Assembly (NCBI GenBank): GCA_012837935.1
Contig: DUQG01000038.1
Span: 1 to 64,000 of the forward strand
DNA: 64,000 nucleotides
Direction: 5' to 3'
Source of the DNA: Bacteroidales bacterium
GTDB lineage: Bacteria > Bacteroidota > Bacteroidia > Bacteroidales > Paludibacteraceae
Shown here: positions 43,571 through 52,600 of the stretch, one piece after another
Position numbering within the stretch: the first letter of the stretch is position 1
How the letters are laid out: every line of letters starts with the position of its first letter
The notes under the pieces: generated by a model
The model's input: only the letters and a program-made list of their open reading frames with translations
Database searches by the model: none
Told to the model about the DNA's origin: nothing
Program-made: the position numbers and the translations under genes

Positions 43571-44146
43571 ATGAATTTTGATCTTGTTCAGATAGCGAGT
43601 ACATTTATTGCACTATTTATTATTATTGATATTTTGGGTTCTGTTCCTATTATTTTAGGATTAAAAGCTAAGGGTGAAAAAATTAAATCCGGAAGTATAA
43701 GTGTTGTTTCCTTTTTGATTTTACTTTTATTTTTGTTTGCAGGTGATTGGATTTTGCAACTCTTTAATGTAGATATTCAATCGTTTGCTGTTGCCGGTTC
43801 GTTGGTAATTTTCCTTTTTGCCATTGAAATGGTGTTGGATATTGAGATTTATAAAAACCGTGGACCGGAAGGCAGCGCATCCATTGTCCCCATAGCATTT
43901 CCTTTGGTGGCGGGACCGGCGTCATTTACTACATTACTTTCCTTGCGAGCAGCTTACGATGTTGAAAATATCATAGTTGCCTTGCTATTAAATATTGTTT
44001 GGGTCTATTTTGTACTTAGATTTACTGATAAAATAGAGAAGTTTTTCGGTGAAAGCGGGATTTATATCATGCGTAAATTTTTCGGAATTATTTTGTTAGC
44101 TATTTCGGTAAAGCTTTTTACAGAAAATATTGGAAGTTTGCTGTAG
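43571..44146 (+). CDS. MarC-family integral membrane protein
   Basis: 191 residues from the ATG at 43571 (the longer reading begins with TTG). Six transmembrane helices are predicted in the usual MarC/UPF0056 pattern: FIALFIIIDILGSVPIIL first, then the conserved SIVPIAFPLVAGPASFTTL in the middle and a last helix at FFGIILLAISVKLF. The family is of unclear function; the former link to multidrug resistance has been withdrawn. Independent unit with a terminator downstream. Confidence 0.87.
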   Translation: MNFDLVQIASTFIALFIIIDILGSVPIILGLKAKGEKIKSGSISVVSFLILLLFLFAGDWILQLFNVDIQSFAVAGSLVIFLFAIEMVLDIEIYKNRGPEGSASIVPIAFPLVAGPASFTTLLSLRAAYDVENIIVALLLNIVWVYFVLRFTDKIEKFFGESGIYIMRKFFGIILLAISVKLFTENIGSLL

Positions 44147-44193
44147 TTAACCACACATTGCAGTTACAGAAACCGCATTGTGTATAAAGGCTT

Positions 44194-44235
44194 ACGGGCA
44201 ATGCCAATTGAAACGGCAATGTCCGTTTTTTTGTT
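44194..44235 (+). terminator. terminator after marC
   Basis: ACGGGCAATGCC (44194-44205) pairs with GGCAATGTCCGT (44215-44226) with two mismatches, then TTTTTTG. Confidence 0.65.
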
Positions 44236-44240
44236 TTCTT

Positions 44241-44282
44241 TGACAAATTTGTCAGCCAAAACAAATTGGCATACAGTTTGCT
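44241..44282 (+). promoter_or_regulatory. sigma-54-like promoter with upstream palindrome
   Basis: TTGGCAT (44266-44272) and TTGCT (44278-44282) give GG-N10-GC, the -24/-12 spacing of RpoN promoters. A perfect 14-bp palindrome TGACAAATTTGTCA (44241-44254) lies just upstream. A sigma-ABfr reading fits less well because the -7-like TACAGTTTG has one extra base. The lipoprotein ATG is 45 nt after the -12 element. Confidence 0.5.
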
Positions 44283-44326
44283 TAATAAATGATAAAACTA
44301 TTTAATAATTTTAAAAAAGCATAGAC

Positions 44327-44962
44327 ATGAAAAAGAATTTAAAGAAAATTAGTTTGTTTGCTGTGGCTTTTGCTGCTACTACATTTGCTTTCACTTCCTG
44401 TGGGAAAAAATCTGAAAATGTGGAGACTGTAGATGAGGATTCTATCGTAGTGGTAGAAGAAGTTCATGCGTTAAAAGATTATAGTGTATTTACTTTTGAC
44501 CAAAAAAATGATGTGATTGCTGATGCAAAAGCAGAATTGGATGAAATAAACGCAAAAATCGAGGAATTAAAAGCAGACCTTGCGGCAAAACAAAAAGAGC
44601 TTTCTGCCGACGCTAAAAAGACTTATGAAATGGCAATTGTAGATTTAGAAAAAGCGCGTGATGACTACAAAGCGAAAGTTGCTGAACTGGAAAAAAGTAC
44701 AGCGGAAAATTGGGAAGAAGCAAAAACCAATATTTCTAACGCGTACAATACTGCATCTCAAGGTGTAGAAAACACCTACACAAAAGCAAAATCTGCAGTT
44801 ACAGGTGCAGCAGAAGCTGTGTCGGAAAAAGTTTCTGAAAGTGTAAAAGAGACAAAAGAGGCTAAAGAAGCTACTAAAGCTGTGGAAGATGCTACGAATA
44901 AGGCAGTAGATGATGCTGCAAACAAGGCTAAGGAAGATGTAAAAAATATCTTTAAGAAATAA
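44327..44962 (+). CDS. coiled-coil lipoprotein, LEA-like repeats
   Basis: 211 residues. Lipoprotein signal with lipobox AFTSC (C25). An acidic stretch follows (about 30-48), then a strong coiled coil (about 58-115, LDEINAKIEELKADLAAKQK), then a low-complexity part with repeated K/A/E/T/S units (SNAYNTASQGVENTYTKAKS, EATKAVEDATNKAVDDAANK) like LEA or apolipoprotein-type amphipathic repeats. No enzyme motif. It is likely a periplasmic or membrane-attached stress or envelope protein. The sigma-54-like promoter suggests conditional expression. It stands alone and ends at a strong terminator. Confidence 0.75.
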   Translation: MKKNLKKISLFAVAFAATTFAFTSCGKKSENVETVDEDSIVVVEEVHALKDYSVFTFDQKNDVIADAKAELDEINAKIEELKADLAAKQKELSADAKKTYEMAIVDLEKARDDYKAKVAELEKSTAENWEEAKTNISNAYNTASQGVENTYTKAKSAVTGAAEAVSEKVSESVKETKEAKEATKAVEDATNKAVDDAANKAKEDVKNIFKK

Positions 44963-44979
44963 GCTGATAACACAAATAG

Positions 44980-45015
44980 AAAAAACGTTTAAGAATTTCT
45001 CTTAAACGTTTTTTT
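44980..45015 (+). terminator. terminator after lipoprotein gene
   Basis: ACGTTTAAGA/TCTTAAACGT stem (44985-44994, 45000-45009), 5-nt loop, flanked by A and T runs. Confidence 0.9.
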
Positions 45016-45124
45016 ATGCCTTATTCAGTGTATCCTGTTTTCTAAGTTGAAAAATTAAGCAACTTCTGTTTGAAATCCCACCATATTTATTTGGCTCATA
45101 TTTCTGATTTTTGATTTTTAGAAG

Positions 45125-45132
45125 TATCTTTG
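45125..45132 (+). promoter_or_regulatory. -7 box of tyrS promoter
   Basis: TATCTTTG, 29 nt before the tyrS ATG; no good -33 element. Confidence 0.5.
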
Positions 45133-45161
45133 CAGTCGGAATTAAAAAAAGATAATTAGCG

Positions 45162-46454
45162 ATGAATTTTATTGAAGAACTCCAATGGCGAGGTATGATA
45201 CACACCGTAATGCCGGGAACGGAAGAACAGTTACAAAAAGAAATGACATCTGCCTACGTGGGAATTGACCCGACAGCAGATTCACTACATATTGGTCACT
45301 TAGTTAGCGTGATGATGCTTCGCCATTTTCAGCGTGCAGGACACAAACCTATCGCTTTGGTGGGCGGCGCTACAGGTATGATTGGTGACCCATCGATGAA
45401 GTCGGCAGAGAGAAACTTGCTGGATGAGGAAACACTTCGTCATAATGAAGAATGTATCAAAGCACAATTGGCAAAATTCCTTGACTTTGAAAGTGATGCA
45501 CCCAATGCAGCCGAACTCGTGAACAACTACGACTGGATGAAGAAGTTCTCTTTTCTGGACTTTATCCGTGATATTGGCAAGCATATTACCGTGAACTATA
45601 TGATGGCGAAAGATTCGGTAAAAAAACGCTTGAGCGGTGAAGCTACCGAAGGAATGTCGTTTACAGAGTTTTCCTACCAGCTTATACAAGGTTATGACTT
45701 TTTACATCTCTACCAAACCAGAAACTGTAAACTTCAAATGGGCGGTTCCGATCAGTGGGGAAATATTACTACCGGAACTGAACTTATTCGCAGAAAAGCG
45801 GGTGGTGATGCTTTTGCTCTTGTTTGTCCGCTAATTACCAAAGCTGATGGCGGAAAGTTTGGGAAAACCGAAAGCGGTAATGTTTGGTTGGATAGGCGCT
45901 ACACTTCGCCATATAAGTTTTATCAGTTCTGGCTTAATGTAACAGATGAAGATGCAGAGAAATACATTAAAATATTCACGGCTATCGGTAAAGAAGATAT
46001 TGAAGCACTTGTAGCTGAGCACCAACAAGCACCACATTTACGCGTACTACAAAGGCGTCTTGCAGAAGAAATTACCGTGATGGTTCACTCCCGCGAAGAT
46101 TACGATGCAGCGGTAGAAGCGTCTAATATTTTGTTTGGAAATGCCACTTCAGAAGCTTTAAAACGCTTGGATGAGGATACTTTCTTGGCTGTTTTTGATG
46201 GCGTGCCACAGTTTACAGTGTCTGCCGATGAACTGAAAGAGGGTATAAAAGCTATCGATTTATTTACAGAGAAAGCTACTATTTTTCCATCTAAAGGTGA
46301 AATGCGTAAGTTGGTTCAAAATGGTGGCGTGAGCGTAAATAAGGAAAGACTTACCAATCAAGACGAGCTAATTACAAGTAGCGACTTGCTAAATAATAAA
46401 TATTTAGTAGTTCAGCGAGGAAGAAAAAATTACTTTTTGTTGAGCACAGAATAA
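45162..46454 (+). CDS. tyrS: tyrosyl-tRNA synthetase
   Basis: 430 residues, class I synthetase of the bacterial TyrRS type 1. The HIGH motif is HIGHL at residues 43-47 ([12 protein letters not shown]), the tyrosine-site segment is [12 protein letters not shown], and the KMSKS counterpart is KFGKT in [16 protein letters not shown]. The C-terminal S4-like RNA-binding domain ([13 protein letters not shown]) is present. It charges tRNA-Tyr. Single gene with its own promoter; the tRNA-Gln gene follows 103 nt downstream with a separate promoter. Confidence 0.96.
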   Translation: MNFIEELQWRGMIHTVMPGTEEQLQKEMTSAYVGIDPTADSLHIGHLVSVMMLRHFQRAGHKPIALVGGATGMIGDPSMKSAERNLLDEETLRHNEECIKAQLAKFLDFESDAPNAAELVNNYDWMKKFSFLDFIRDIGKHITVNYMMAKDSVKKRLSGEATEGMSFTEFSYQLIQGYDFLHLYQTRNCKLQMGGSDQWGNITTGTELIRRKAGGDAFALVCPLITKADGGKFGKTESGNVWLDRRYTSPYKFYQFWLNVTDEDAEKYIKIFTAIGKEDIEALVAEHQQAPHLRVLQRRLAEEITVMVHSREDYDAAVEASNILFGNATSEALKRLDEDTFLAVFDGVPQFTVSADELKEGIKAIDLFTEKATIFPSKGEMRKLVQNGGVSVNKERLTNQDELITSSDLLNNKYLVVQRGRKNYFLLSTE

Positions 46455-46491
46455 TTTAGAGCTGAAATAGTGTGATTTTCCACGATTTATT

Positions 46492-46521
46492 TTGTGATAA
46501 TAAAAAATTGAACTATCTTTG
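46492..46521 (+). promoter_or_regulatory. promoter of tRNA-Gln
   Basis: TTTG (46492-46495), 18 nt, TATCTTTG (46514-46521). The transcript start carries a GCTTTT...AAAAAGC hairpin (46526-46542) like that of rpsP. Confidence 0.65.
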
Positions 46522-46557
46522 CACCGCTTTTGAACAAAAAGCATTCAATTTTGTGAT

Positions 46558-46628
46558 TGTCCCATGGTGTAATGGTAGCACTCCTGGTTTTGGTTCAGTC
46601 AGTCTAGGTTCGAATCCTGGTGGGACAA
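46558..46628 (+). tRNA. tRNA-Gln (anticodon TTG)
   Basis: 71 nt. Acceptor stem TGTCCCA/TGGGACA (46558-46564, 46621-46627), D arm GTGT...GCAC, anticodon loop TTTTGGT with TTG, T arm CTAGG-TTCGAAT-CCTGG, discriminator A46628. The outer pair of the anticodon stem is C/T, unpaired. CCA is not encoded. It reads CAA and CAG codons. Confidence 0.93.
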
Positions 46629-46633
46629 CAGTA

Positions 46634-46670
46634 AGCCGCAATATAGATAACTGTATTGCGGTTTTTTATT
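46634..46670 (+). terminator. terminator after tRNA-Gln
   Basis: CCGCAATA/TATTGCGG stem (46636-46643, 46654-46661) followed by TTTTTTATTTTT. Confidence 0.85.
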
Positions 46671-46710
46671 TTTAGGGTGAAAGCTGGAGTGTGAAATAAA
46701 ACATTAAAAA

Positions 46711-46747
46711 AAGAAAGAGAATGCTCCAACAGGACATTCTCTTTCTT
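46711..46747 (-). terminator. terminator of the Omp28/T9SS operon (bidirectional)
   Basis: 13-bp perfect stem AAGAAAGAGAATG/CATTCTCTTTCTT with an 11-nt loop, 20 nt after the last gene of the minus-strand operon. Confidence 0.8.
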
Positions 46748-46767
46748 GATTATTAGTTTTTGGTTTC

Positions 46768-48645
46768 TTATTTAACTATAACTTTCTTCACTGCATTTTG
46801 ACCTTTGTTTTCCAATTTTACAATGTATACGCCTTTTGGAAGGTTATTGTTGCTAAACTCTTTACCGTCAATGCTGTAGATGCTGATTGAAGTGTATTCA
46901 CCATCTACAACGATAGTTCCGTTTTTAGAATATGCATGAATAGTTTCGCCATATACATTTTCAACGGCTGAAAAAGAGTTAATCACTAATTTTTCTTTTA
47001 CAGCATTTAGTACTTCAGTGTCATTCAGTGGGTTTTGGTAGCTACTAGCAACAAATGCTACTACATCCATTTTTTGAGCGTTCCATCCGGGGGTTAAAGT
47101 GGCTTCGGCTGTTACTTCAAACCTATTATTTTCATCCCAAGTAATTTTTGTGCCACCTACACCGTTCATTACACTTCTAATTAGGTTGTTGTGCGTAAAT
47201 GTACCGTCTGCACCGCCTTGGGTAGTAGATGTAATTCCATTTTCTAATAAGAAAATATACACATACAAATCTTCGGTAGGCAACGTGCTGCTATTGTCAT
47301 TACCGGATACTGTAATCTTCACTTTACGATTAACATCCACTGTGTTTGCTTGTGTGATAGCTACTGATGTGGTGGTAGGTATATTTAATGCTTGTCTGAA
47401 AGTATTGGCAATTTGTGTTACATCAGTAAAAACTTGCATAACCGGTACTGTACCTGTGAAAATAGTTCTGTCAAGCATCATAGCGGGTGCAAAACTTCCA
47501 CCTCCTTCACCAAAAAATCTTAAATAACTTTCAGATGCCGGAATTGTGTAATTATCTGTGTAGAATCCGGTATGATGAGCAACCCAAATAACTTTACCGG
47601 CAAATTCAGCTTGGTCAATTACACTTTTAATGCGAGCAGTTCCTGAAGGGCAGTTTCCGCACTGTTCAGTTGTAAATTGTTCTAATAGTATTTTTCGCTC
47701 AACAGTTGTAGTTGGCTCATATGTTTTTATCCGCATAGTTACAGGTGTACCGCTAATATCAACGCCGTTTATTTTGGTAATAGCCACAGTAAAGTTGCCA
47801 CCCATATTCATTGTTACATCTTTTAGCGTTACGGTTTGTTCTGCCGATCCGACAGGTGCATTTAGGGTAAAAGATTGTTGTACAGGTGCATTAGTGCCAA
47901 GTGTGTAGGTAATATCTATACTGGTAATAGTATTTATACCTATATTACGAATTTTTACCGGAACATCTACAACAGCATTTATTGGTTGATGTTTTGCCAT
48001 TCTAACTTCTGAAATTTTTGCTTTATTACTGAATATCTCATCGCTACCGGAAAGAAGCATTTGCACGGTAAGAGCTCCGAAATAACCGGTGTAGTCTTCC
48101 AGTTCGCCGTTGTTAATGCTTAATAGCATAGCATTTTGCGTCGCTTCTGATTCCGGAGTATAACCGATAGCATAAGTTGCTTGAGGTAATACCGGTATAT
48201 GATAACCTATATAATAATTTTTTCTTTCGAGTGTCAGCGGGGTGTCAAAAATAACTTGATTCCAACCTTTAGTAGTGCTAGATATGTTTTTTGAAGCTAG
48301 ATTAGCTCCGGTGGCAGTTTCACGTATAAAAACAGTTATATTGCTTACTGTAGCACAGAATCCAACGTTGATACCTGCAATTTGTGCGCCTTCATACTGA
48401 CTAACAAAATCGGCACTAAGCTTTGCCATTGCGTGAATTTCGGCAGAACTGCGTAAGCCGAGTCCGTCCTCTGTATTAAATTCATTTGCACAAAGTCCTA
48501 GCTTATAATAGTTAGTTGCTTTGACTTTAGCTAATGAGGTTATTGCATTTTTATGCACATTAGGGTTTTTTGTTAAGATTTGCGCGAATGCAGTGTTGCA
48601 AATAAATATAGCAACAAGAGTTAAAAATAGTACGTTTTTTTTCAT
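46768..48645 (-). CDS. Omp28-like thioredoxin-fold protein with T9SS signal, paralogue 1
   Basis: 625 residues. Signal peptide 1-21 (ends FAQ). Residues 60-200 form a beta-sandwich-like region (ITVFIRETATGA, KKGWNQVIFDTP-like). Residues 220-305 look CARDB/Ig-like. Residues 315-540 form the Omp28-related thioredoxin-like part, with CGNC at 329-332 and the cis-proline loop APAMMLDR (P387). The last 65 residues form a type A T9SS sorting domain (SIYSIDGKEF, PKGVYIVKLENKG, KKVIVK). It should be exported by the Por secretion system to the cell surface. Last gene of the seven-gene operon. Confidence 0.82.
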   Translation of the reverse strand: MKKNVLFLTLVAIFICNTAFAQILTKNPNVHKNAITSLAKVKATNYYKLGLCANEFNTEDGLGLRSSAEIHAMAKLSADFVSQYEGAQIAGINVGFCATVSNITVFIRETATGANLASKNISSTTKGWNQVIFDTPLTLERKNYYIGYHIPVLPQATYAIGYTPESEATQNAMLLSINNGELEDYTGYFGALTVQMLLSGSDEIFSNKAKISEVRMAKHQPINAVVDVPVKIRNIGINTITSIDITYTLGTNAPVQQSFTLNAPVGSAEQTVTLKDVTMNMGGNFTVAITKINGVDISGTPVTMRIKTYEPTTTVERKILLEQFTTEQCGNCPSGTARIKSVIDQAEFAGKVIWVAHHTGFYTDNYTIPASESYLRFFGEGGGSFAPAMMLDRTIFTGTVPVMQVFTDVTQIANTFRQALNIPTTTSVAITQANTVDVNRKVKITVSGNDNSSTLPTEDLYVYIFLLENGITSTTQGGADGTFTHNNLIRSVMNGVGGTKITWDENNRFEVTAEATLTPGWNAQKMDVVAFVASSYQNPLNDTEVLNAVKEKLVINSFSAVENVYGETIHAYSKNGTIVVDGEYTSISIYSIDGKEFSNNNLPKGVYIVKLENKGQNAVKKVIVK

Positions 48646-48690
48646 AAATCTAAAATATTAATTGTTTGAAATTTAAATGATTTATATTTA

Positions 48691-48720
48691 CCCAGCGACT
48701 GGCTTAAAGTCAGTCGTCGG
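48691..48720. repeat. GGCT-N3-AGCC hairpin between paralogues 2 and 1
   Basis: CGACTGGCT-TAA-AGTCAGTCG (48696-48716) in a longer imperfect stem. Same design as 50655-50685 and 60694-60724. Confidence 0.6.
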
Positions 48721-48731
48721 TTTCATTTTAT

Positions 48732-50609
48732 TTATCTAAGCATAACTTTTTTCACTGTATTTTGACCGTTATTTTCTAATTTTACAATATAAATTCCTTT
48801 TGGAAGATTGCTGTTTTTAAATTCTTTACCATCAACGCCGTAAATCTTGATTGAGGTATATTCACCATCTACAACGATAGCGCCGTTTTCAGCATAAACA
48901 TAAATAGAATTCTCATACACATTGTTAATGGCTGTCGAAGAATTCGTAATTAGCTTCACTTTCTCTGCATTTATTACTTTTACGTTGTTCAGCGGATTTT
49001 GATAGTTTTTGGCAACAAATGCTACTACATCCATATTCTTTGCGTTCCATCCGGGCATTAAAGTAGTTTCGGCTGTTACGCTAAAATTATTCCCCTCCCA
49101 ATTGATTTTTGTGCCATTTACACCGTTTATGACGCTTCTAATTAGGTTGTTATGTATGTAAGAACCACCTGAGTTGCTTTGAGTAGTTGTTTTAATTCCG
49201 TTCTCTAACAAGAAAATATAGACATACAAATCTTCGGTAGGAAGTGTAGCATTTTTTTCATTACCATCTACTGTAATCTTTATTTTGCGATTAGTGTCAA
49301 TCGTATTGGCCTGTGTTATAGCTAATGATATAGTGGTAGATACGCTTAATGCTTGTCTAAAAGAGTTAGCAATTTGTGCTGTATCAACAGCAACTCCCAT
49401 AACAGGTACGCTACCTGTGAAAATAGTTCTGTCAAGCATCATGGCAGGCGCATAGGTTCCATCACCATCACCATAAAATCTTAGATAACTTTCGGACGCA
49501 GGAATTGTGTAACTGTCTGTGAAGTAGCCGGTATGGTGTGCAACCCAGATAACCTTATTGGCAAATTCAGCTTGCTCAATTACGCTTTTGATGCGATTTG
49601 CACCACTGGGGCATTGCCCACATTTTTCAGTTGTAAACTGTTCTAACAACACTTTGCGTATAGCTGTTGTAGCAGGGTCGTATGTTCTTATTGGTACTGT
49701 AACTGAGTTACTACTAAATTCAACACCATTTACTTTGGTAATAGCCACAGTAAAGTTACCATCCGTATTTATTGTTACATCTTTTAGCTTTACGACTTGT
49801 TCGGCTGAGCCGGCGGGTGCATTTACACTAAGAGTTTGTTGTTCGGCTGCATTAGTGCCAAGTGTGTAGGTGATTTCTATATTAGTGATATTATTTGTTC
49901 CGAGATTGCGAATTTTTACCGGAATATCTAAAACGGCACCTAAGGGTTGAGTTCTCTCTATTTCAACTTCTGTGATTTCTGCTTTGTTTTCAAATATATC
50001 ATCGCTGCCGGAGAGTAGAAATTGTACGGCTAGAGCACCGAATAAACTTGTATAGTCTTCAAAGTCACCGTTGTTAATACTAAACATTATAGCTTCTTGT
50101 GCTGCTGCTGATTTTGCAGTACAGCCAATAGCATGAGTCGCTTGAGGTAATATCGGTATGTGGTAGCCAATATAATAATCTTTCTTTTCGAGTACTAAAA
50201 GAGTGTCAAAAATAACTTGATTCCAACCCTTAGTAGTTTTGGATAATAATTTGGAAGCTATATTAGCACCGGTAGTGGTTTCGCGTATAAAAACGGTTAC
50301 GTCGTTTACAGCTTCGCAGAAGCCGGCGTTGATTCCTGCAATTTGAGCTCCTGCGAAAGGTGCTACAAAATCGGCGCTAAGCTTTGCCATCACGTGAAGT
50401 TCGACTGTTGCATCTGTTACGCCAAGTCCATAATTCTCATCAAATTCATCTGCACAAAGTCCCCATGTGAAATAGTTAGCTGCCTTGACTTTAGCTAAAG
50501 CAATGTTTTCGCTTTTATGTGCCTTTGGGTTTATAGTAAAAACTTGTGCGAATACAGTGTTGCACATAAATATGGCAACTATAGTTAAAAACAGTATGTT
50601 TTTATTCAT
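48732..50609 (-). CDS. Omp28-like thioredoxin-fold protein with T9SS signal, paralogue 2
   Basis: 625 residues, collinear with paralogue 1 and very similar along its length. Signal peptide 1-21. CGQC is at 330-333 and the cis-proline segment is YAPAMMLDRT. The T9SS type A sorting domain ends NTVKKVMLR. An 86-nt spacer with a hairpin separates it from each neighbour, as expected from tandem duplication of gene plus spacer. Surface location is inferred from the C-terminal signal; a reductase, isomerase or adhesin role is undecided. Confidence 0.82.
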   Translation of the reverse strand: MNKNILFLTIVAIFMCNTVFAQVFTINPKAHKSENIALAKVKAANYFTWGLCADEFDENYGLGVTDATVELHVMAKLSADFVAPFAGAQIAGINAGFCEAVNDVTVFIRETTTGANIASKLLSKTTKGWNQVIFDTLLVLEKKDYYIGYHIPILPQATHAIGCTAKSAAAQEAIMFSINNGDFEDYTSLFGALAVQFLLSGSDDIFENKAEITEVEIERTQPLGAVLDIPVKIRNLGTNNITNIEITYTLGTNAAEQQTLSVNAPAGSAEQVVKLKDVTINTDGNFTVAITKVNGVEFSSNSVTVPIRTYDPATTAIRKVLLEQFTTEKCGQCPSGANRIKSVIEQAEFANKVIWVAHHTGYFTDSYTIPASESYLRFYGDGDGTYAPAMMLDRTIFTGSVPVMGVAVDTAQIANSFRQALSVSTTISLAITQANTIDTNRKIKITVDGNEKNATLPTEDLYVYIFLLENGIKTTTQSNSGGSYIHNNLIRSVINGVNGTKINWEGNNFSVTAETTLMPGWNAKNMDVVAFVAKNYQNPLNNVKVINAEKVKLITNSSTAINNVYENSIYVYAENGAIVVDGEYTSIKIYGVDGKEFKNSNLPKGIYIVKLENNGQNTVKKVMLR

Positions 50610-50654
50610 AAATTTAAGATATTAATTGTTTGAAATCTATTTGATTTACATTTG

Positions 50655-50685
50655 CCCAGCAACTGGCTCTAAGCCAGTTGCTGGG
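50655..50685. repeat. GGCT-N3-AGCC hairpin between paralogues 3 and 2
   Basis: Perfect 14-bp stem CCCAGCAACTGGCT / AGCCAGTTGCTGGG with loop CTA. Confidence 0.75.
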
Positions 50686-50695
50686 TTCACTTTAT

Positions 50696-52558
50696 TTATC
50701 TAAGCATAACTTTCTTCACTGCACTTTGACTTTTATTTTCTACTTTTACAATGTAAATTCCTTTTGGCAGATTGTTGTTTCTAAACTCTTTACCATCGAT
50801 GCCGTAAATGCTGATTGAAGTATATTCACCATTCACAACGATAGTACCGTTCTTAGCATATGCATGAATGGTTTCGCTATATACATTTTCAACGGCTGTT
50901 AATGAGTTTATAATTAACTTTACTTTTTCAGCATTTAGTACTTGTGTGTTGTTTAGCGGATTTTGATAATTTTTGGCAACAAATGCCACTACATCCATAT
51001 TTTCGGCTTTCCATTCAGTTGGTAATGTAGCTTCGGCAGTTACGCTAAAAGTATTTCCATTCCAAGTGATTTTTGCTCCTCCTGCGCCGTTTACTGCACT
51101 TCTAATTAGGTTGTTGTGTGTATAGGAACCACCTGAGTTACTTTGAGTAGTTGTTTTAATTCCATTTTCCAATAAGAAAATATAGACATACAAATCTTCG
51201 GTTGGCGGTGTACCGCTTAAGTCTTTGCCATATACTTCAATCCTTACTTTACGATCAACATCCACTGTATTTGATTGTGTAATAACTATTGATGTAGTAG
51301 TAGGTACATTTAATGCTTCTCTAAAAAAATCGGCAACGATTTCTTCGTCACCATCAATTCCCATAACCGGAACGTTTTCGTATTCGTCGAAGATGGTTCT
51401 GTCAAGCATCATGGCGGGCGCATAGGCATAATCTGCATTTCCATAAAACCTTTCGTAGCTTACGGATTCAGGAATTGTATAACTGTCCGGGTAGTAACCG
51501 GCATGATGTACAACCCAAAGAACATTATCTGCAAACTCAGGCTGCTCAACAACCTTTTTAAGTGTTGAAGTTCCTGAAGGACACGAGCCACACTTTTCGG
51601 TTGAAAATTGTTCTAACAATACTTTGCGTTCAGCATTTTTAGTAGGGTCGTATGTGTTTATCGGTATGGAAACAGGAGTGCCGCTAAACTCAATACCGTT
51701 TACCTTGGTAATGCTTACAGTAAAGTTGCCGCTCATGTTTATCTTAATATCTTTCAGAGTTACTGTTTGTGGAGTAGAACCGGCAGGCGCCTCAACGGTA
51801 AATGACTGTTTCGCCGGAGTATTGGTGCCAAGTTTATAGGTGATTTCTATGTTGGTAATTTTATTTGTGCCGATATTGCGAAATTTTACCGGAATATCTA
51901 AAACAGAGTTTATGGGTTGTGGTTTCGTTCTGCCGATTTCTACAACTTCAGCTTTGTTCCCAAATTTAGCCTCATCGCCGGTAAGTAGAAGTTGTATGGA
52001 GAGAACAAGTCCATAATCTGTAAAGTCATCAAAAGCGCCTTTGTCAATACTTAACATCAAAGTTTCTCTTGCTTCTGCGGTTGCTGCTGACTTGTAGTTA
52101 TAGCCTAACGCATTAGACCCCGGAGGTAATGTCGGTATATGATAACCTATGTAATAATTTTTCTTTTCGAGTGTCAGAGGAGTGTCAAAAATCACCGAAT
52201 TCCATCCTTTTTTGGCATTTGCCAGTTTTTTGGAAACTATATACGCTCCGGTAGCAGTTTCACGTATAAAAACAGTTATGTTGTTAAGTGGTTCACAGAG
52301 ACCAAAGTTAATGCCTGTAATTATAGCACCTTCGTATGGTGCAACAAAATCAGCACTCAGCTTTGTTACAGCGTGAACTTCGGCAGATGAATTGCCTATG
52401 CCAAGTCCTTCGTTTTCATTAAATTCGTGATTACAAATTCCTAATCTCAAGTAGTTAGCAGTGCTGCCCTTAACAAAAGCCGGTGTGAAACTTTTTGCAA
52501 TTATGGCGTTACACGAAAAAACAGCAATTAGTGCAAAGAATAGTATGTTTTTTTTCAT
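50696..52558 (-). CDS. Omp28-like thioredoxin-fold protein with T9SS signal, paralogue 3
   Basis: 620 residues, the most divergent of the three. Signal peptide 1-22. CGSC is at 323-326 in STEKCGSCPSG, the cis-proline segment is YAPAMMLDRT, and the type A sorting domain ends SAVKKVMLR. The N-terminal part lacks some residues seen in paralogues 1 and 2 just after the signal peptide. It follows the small T9SS gene by 42 nt. The Cys pair and cis-proline support a thioredoxin fold; the substrate is unknown. Confidence 0.82.
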   Translation of the reverse strand: MKKNILFFALIAVFSCNAIIAKSFTPAFVKGSTANYLRLGICNHEFNENEGLGIGNSSAEVHAVTKLSADFVAPYEGAIITGINFGLCEPLNNITVFIRETATGAYIVSKKLANAKKGWNSVIFDTPLTLEKKNYYIGYHIPTLPPGSNALGYNYKSAATAEARETLMLSIDKGAFDDFTDYGLVLSIQLLLTGDEAKFGNKAEVVEIGRTKPQPINSVLDIPVKFRNIGTNKITNIEITYKLGTNTPAKQSFTVEAPAGSTPQTVTLKDIKINMSGNFTVSITKVNGIEFSGTPVSIPINTYDPTKNAERKVLLEQFSTEKCGSCPSGTSTLKKVVEQPEFADNVLWVVHHAGYYPDSYTIPESVSYERFYGNADYAYAPAMMLDRTIFDEYENVPVMGIDGDEEIVADFFREALNVPTTTSIVITQSNTVDVDRKVRIEVYGKDLSGTPPTEDLYVYIFLLENGIKTTTQSNSGGSYTHNNLIRSAVNGAGGAKITWNGNTFSVTAEATLPTEWKAENMDVVAFVAKNYQNPLNNTQVLNAEKVKLIINSLTAVENVYSETIHAYAKNGTIVVNGEYTSISIYGIDGKEFRNNNLPKGIYIVKVENKSQSAVKKVMLR

Positions 52559-52600
52559 ACCTTAAAATTGTAAGTTGTTTGAAAACAAATTGGATAGATT

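Noticed and set aside
46472-46675. 67-codon open frame over the tRNA-Gln gene
   Set aside because: It is the tRNA and its terminator read as protein.
48646-50695. Separate promoters for each Omp28 paralogue
   Set aside because: The 86-nt spacers contain hairpins but no convincing TAnnTTTG box with a -33 element on the minus strand, so one operon promoter is the simpler reading.
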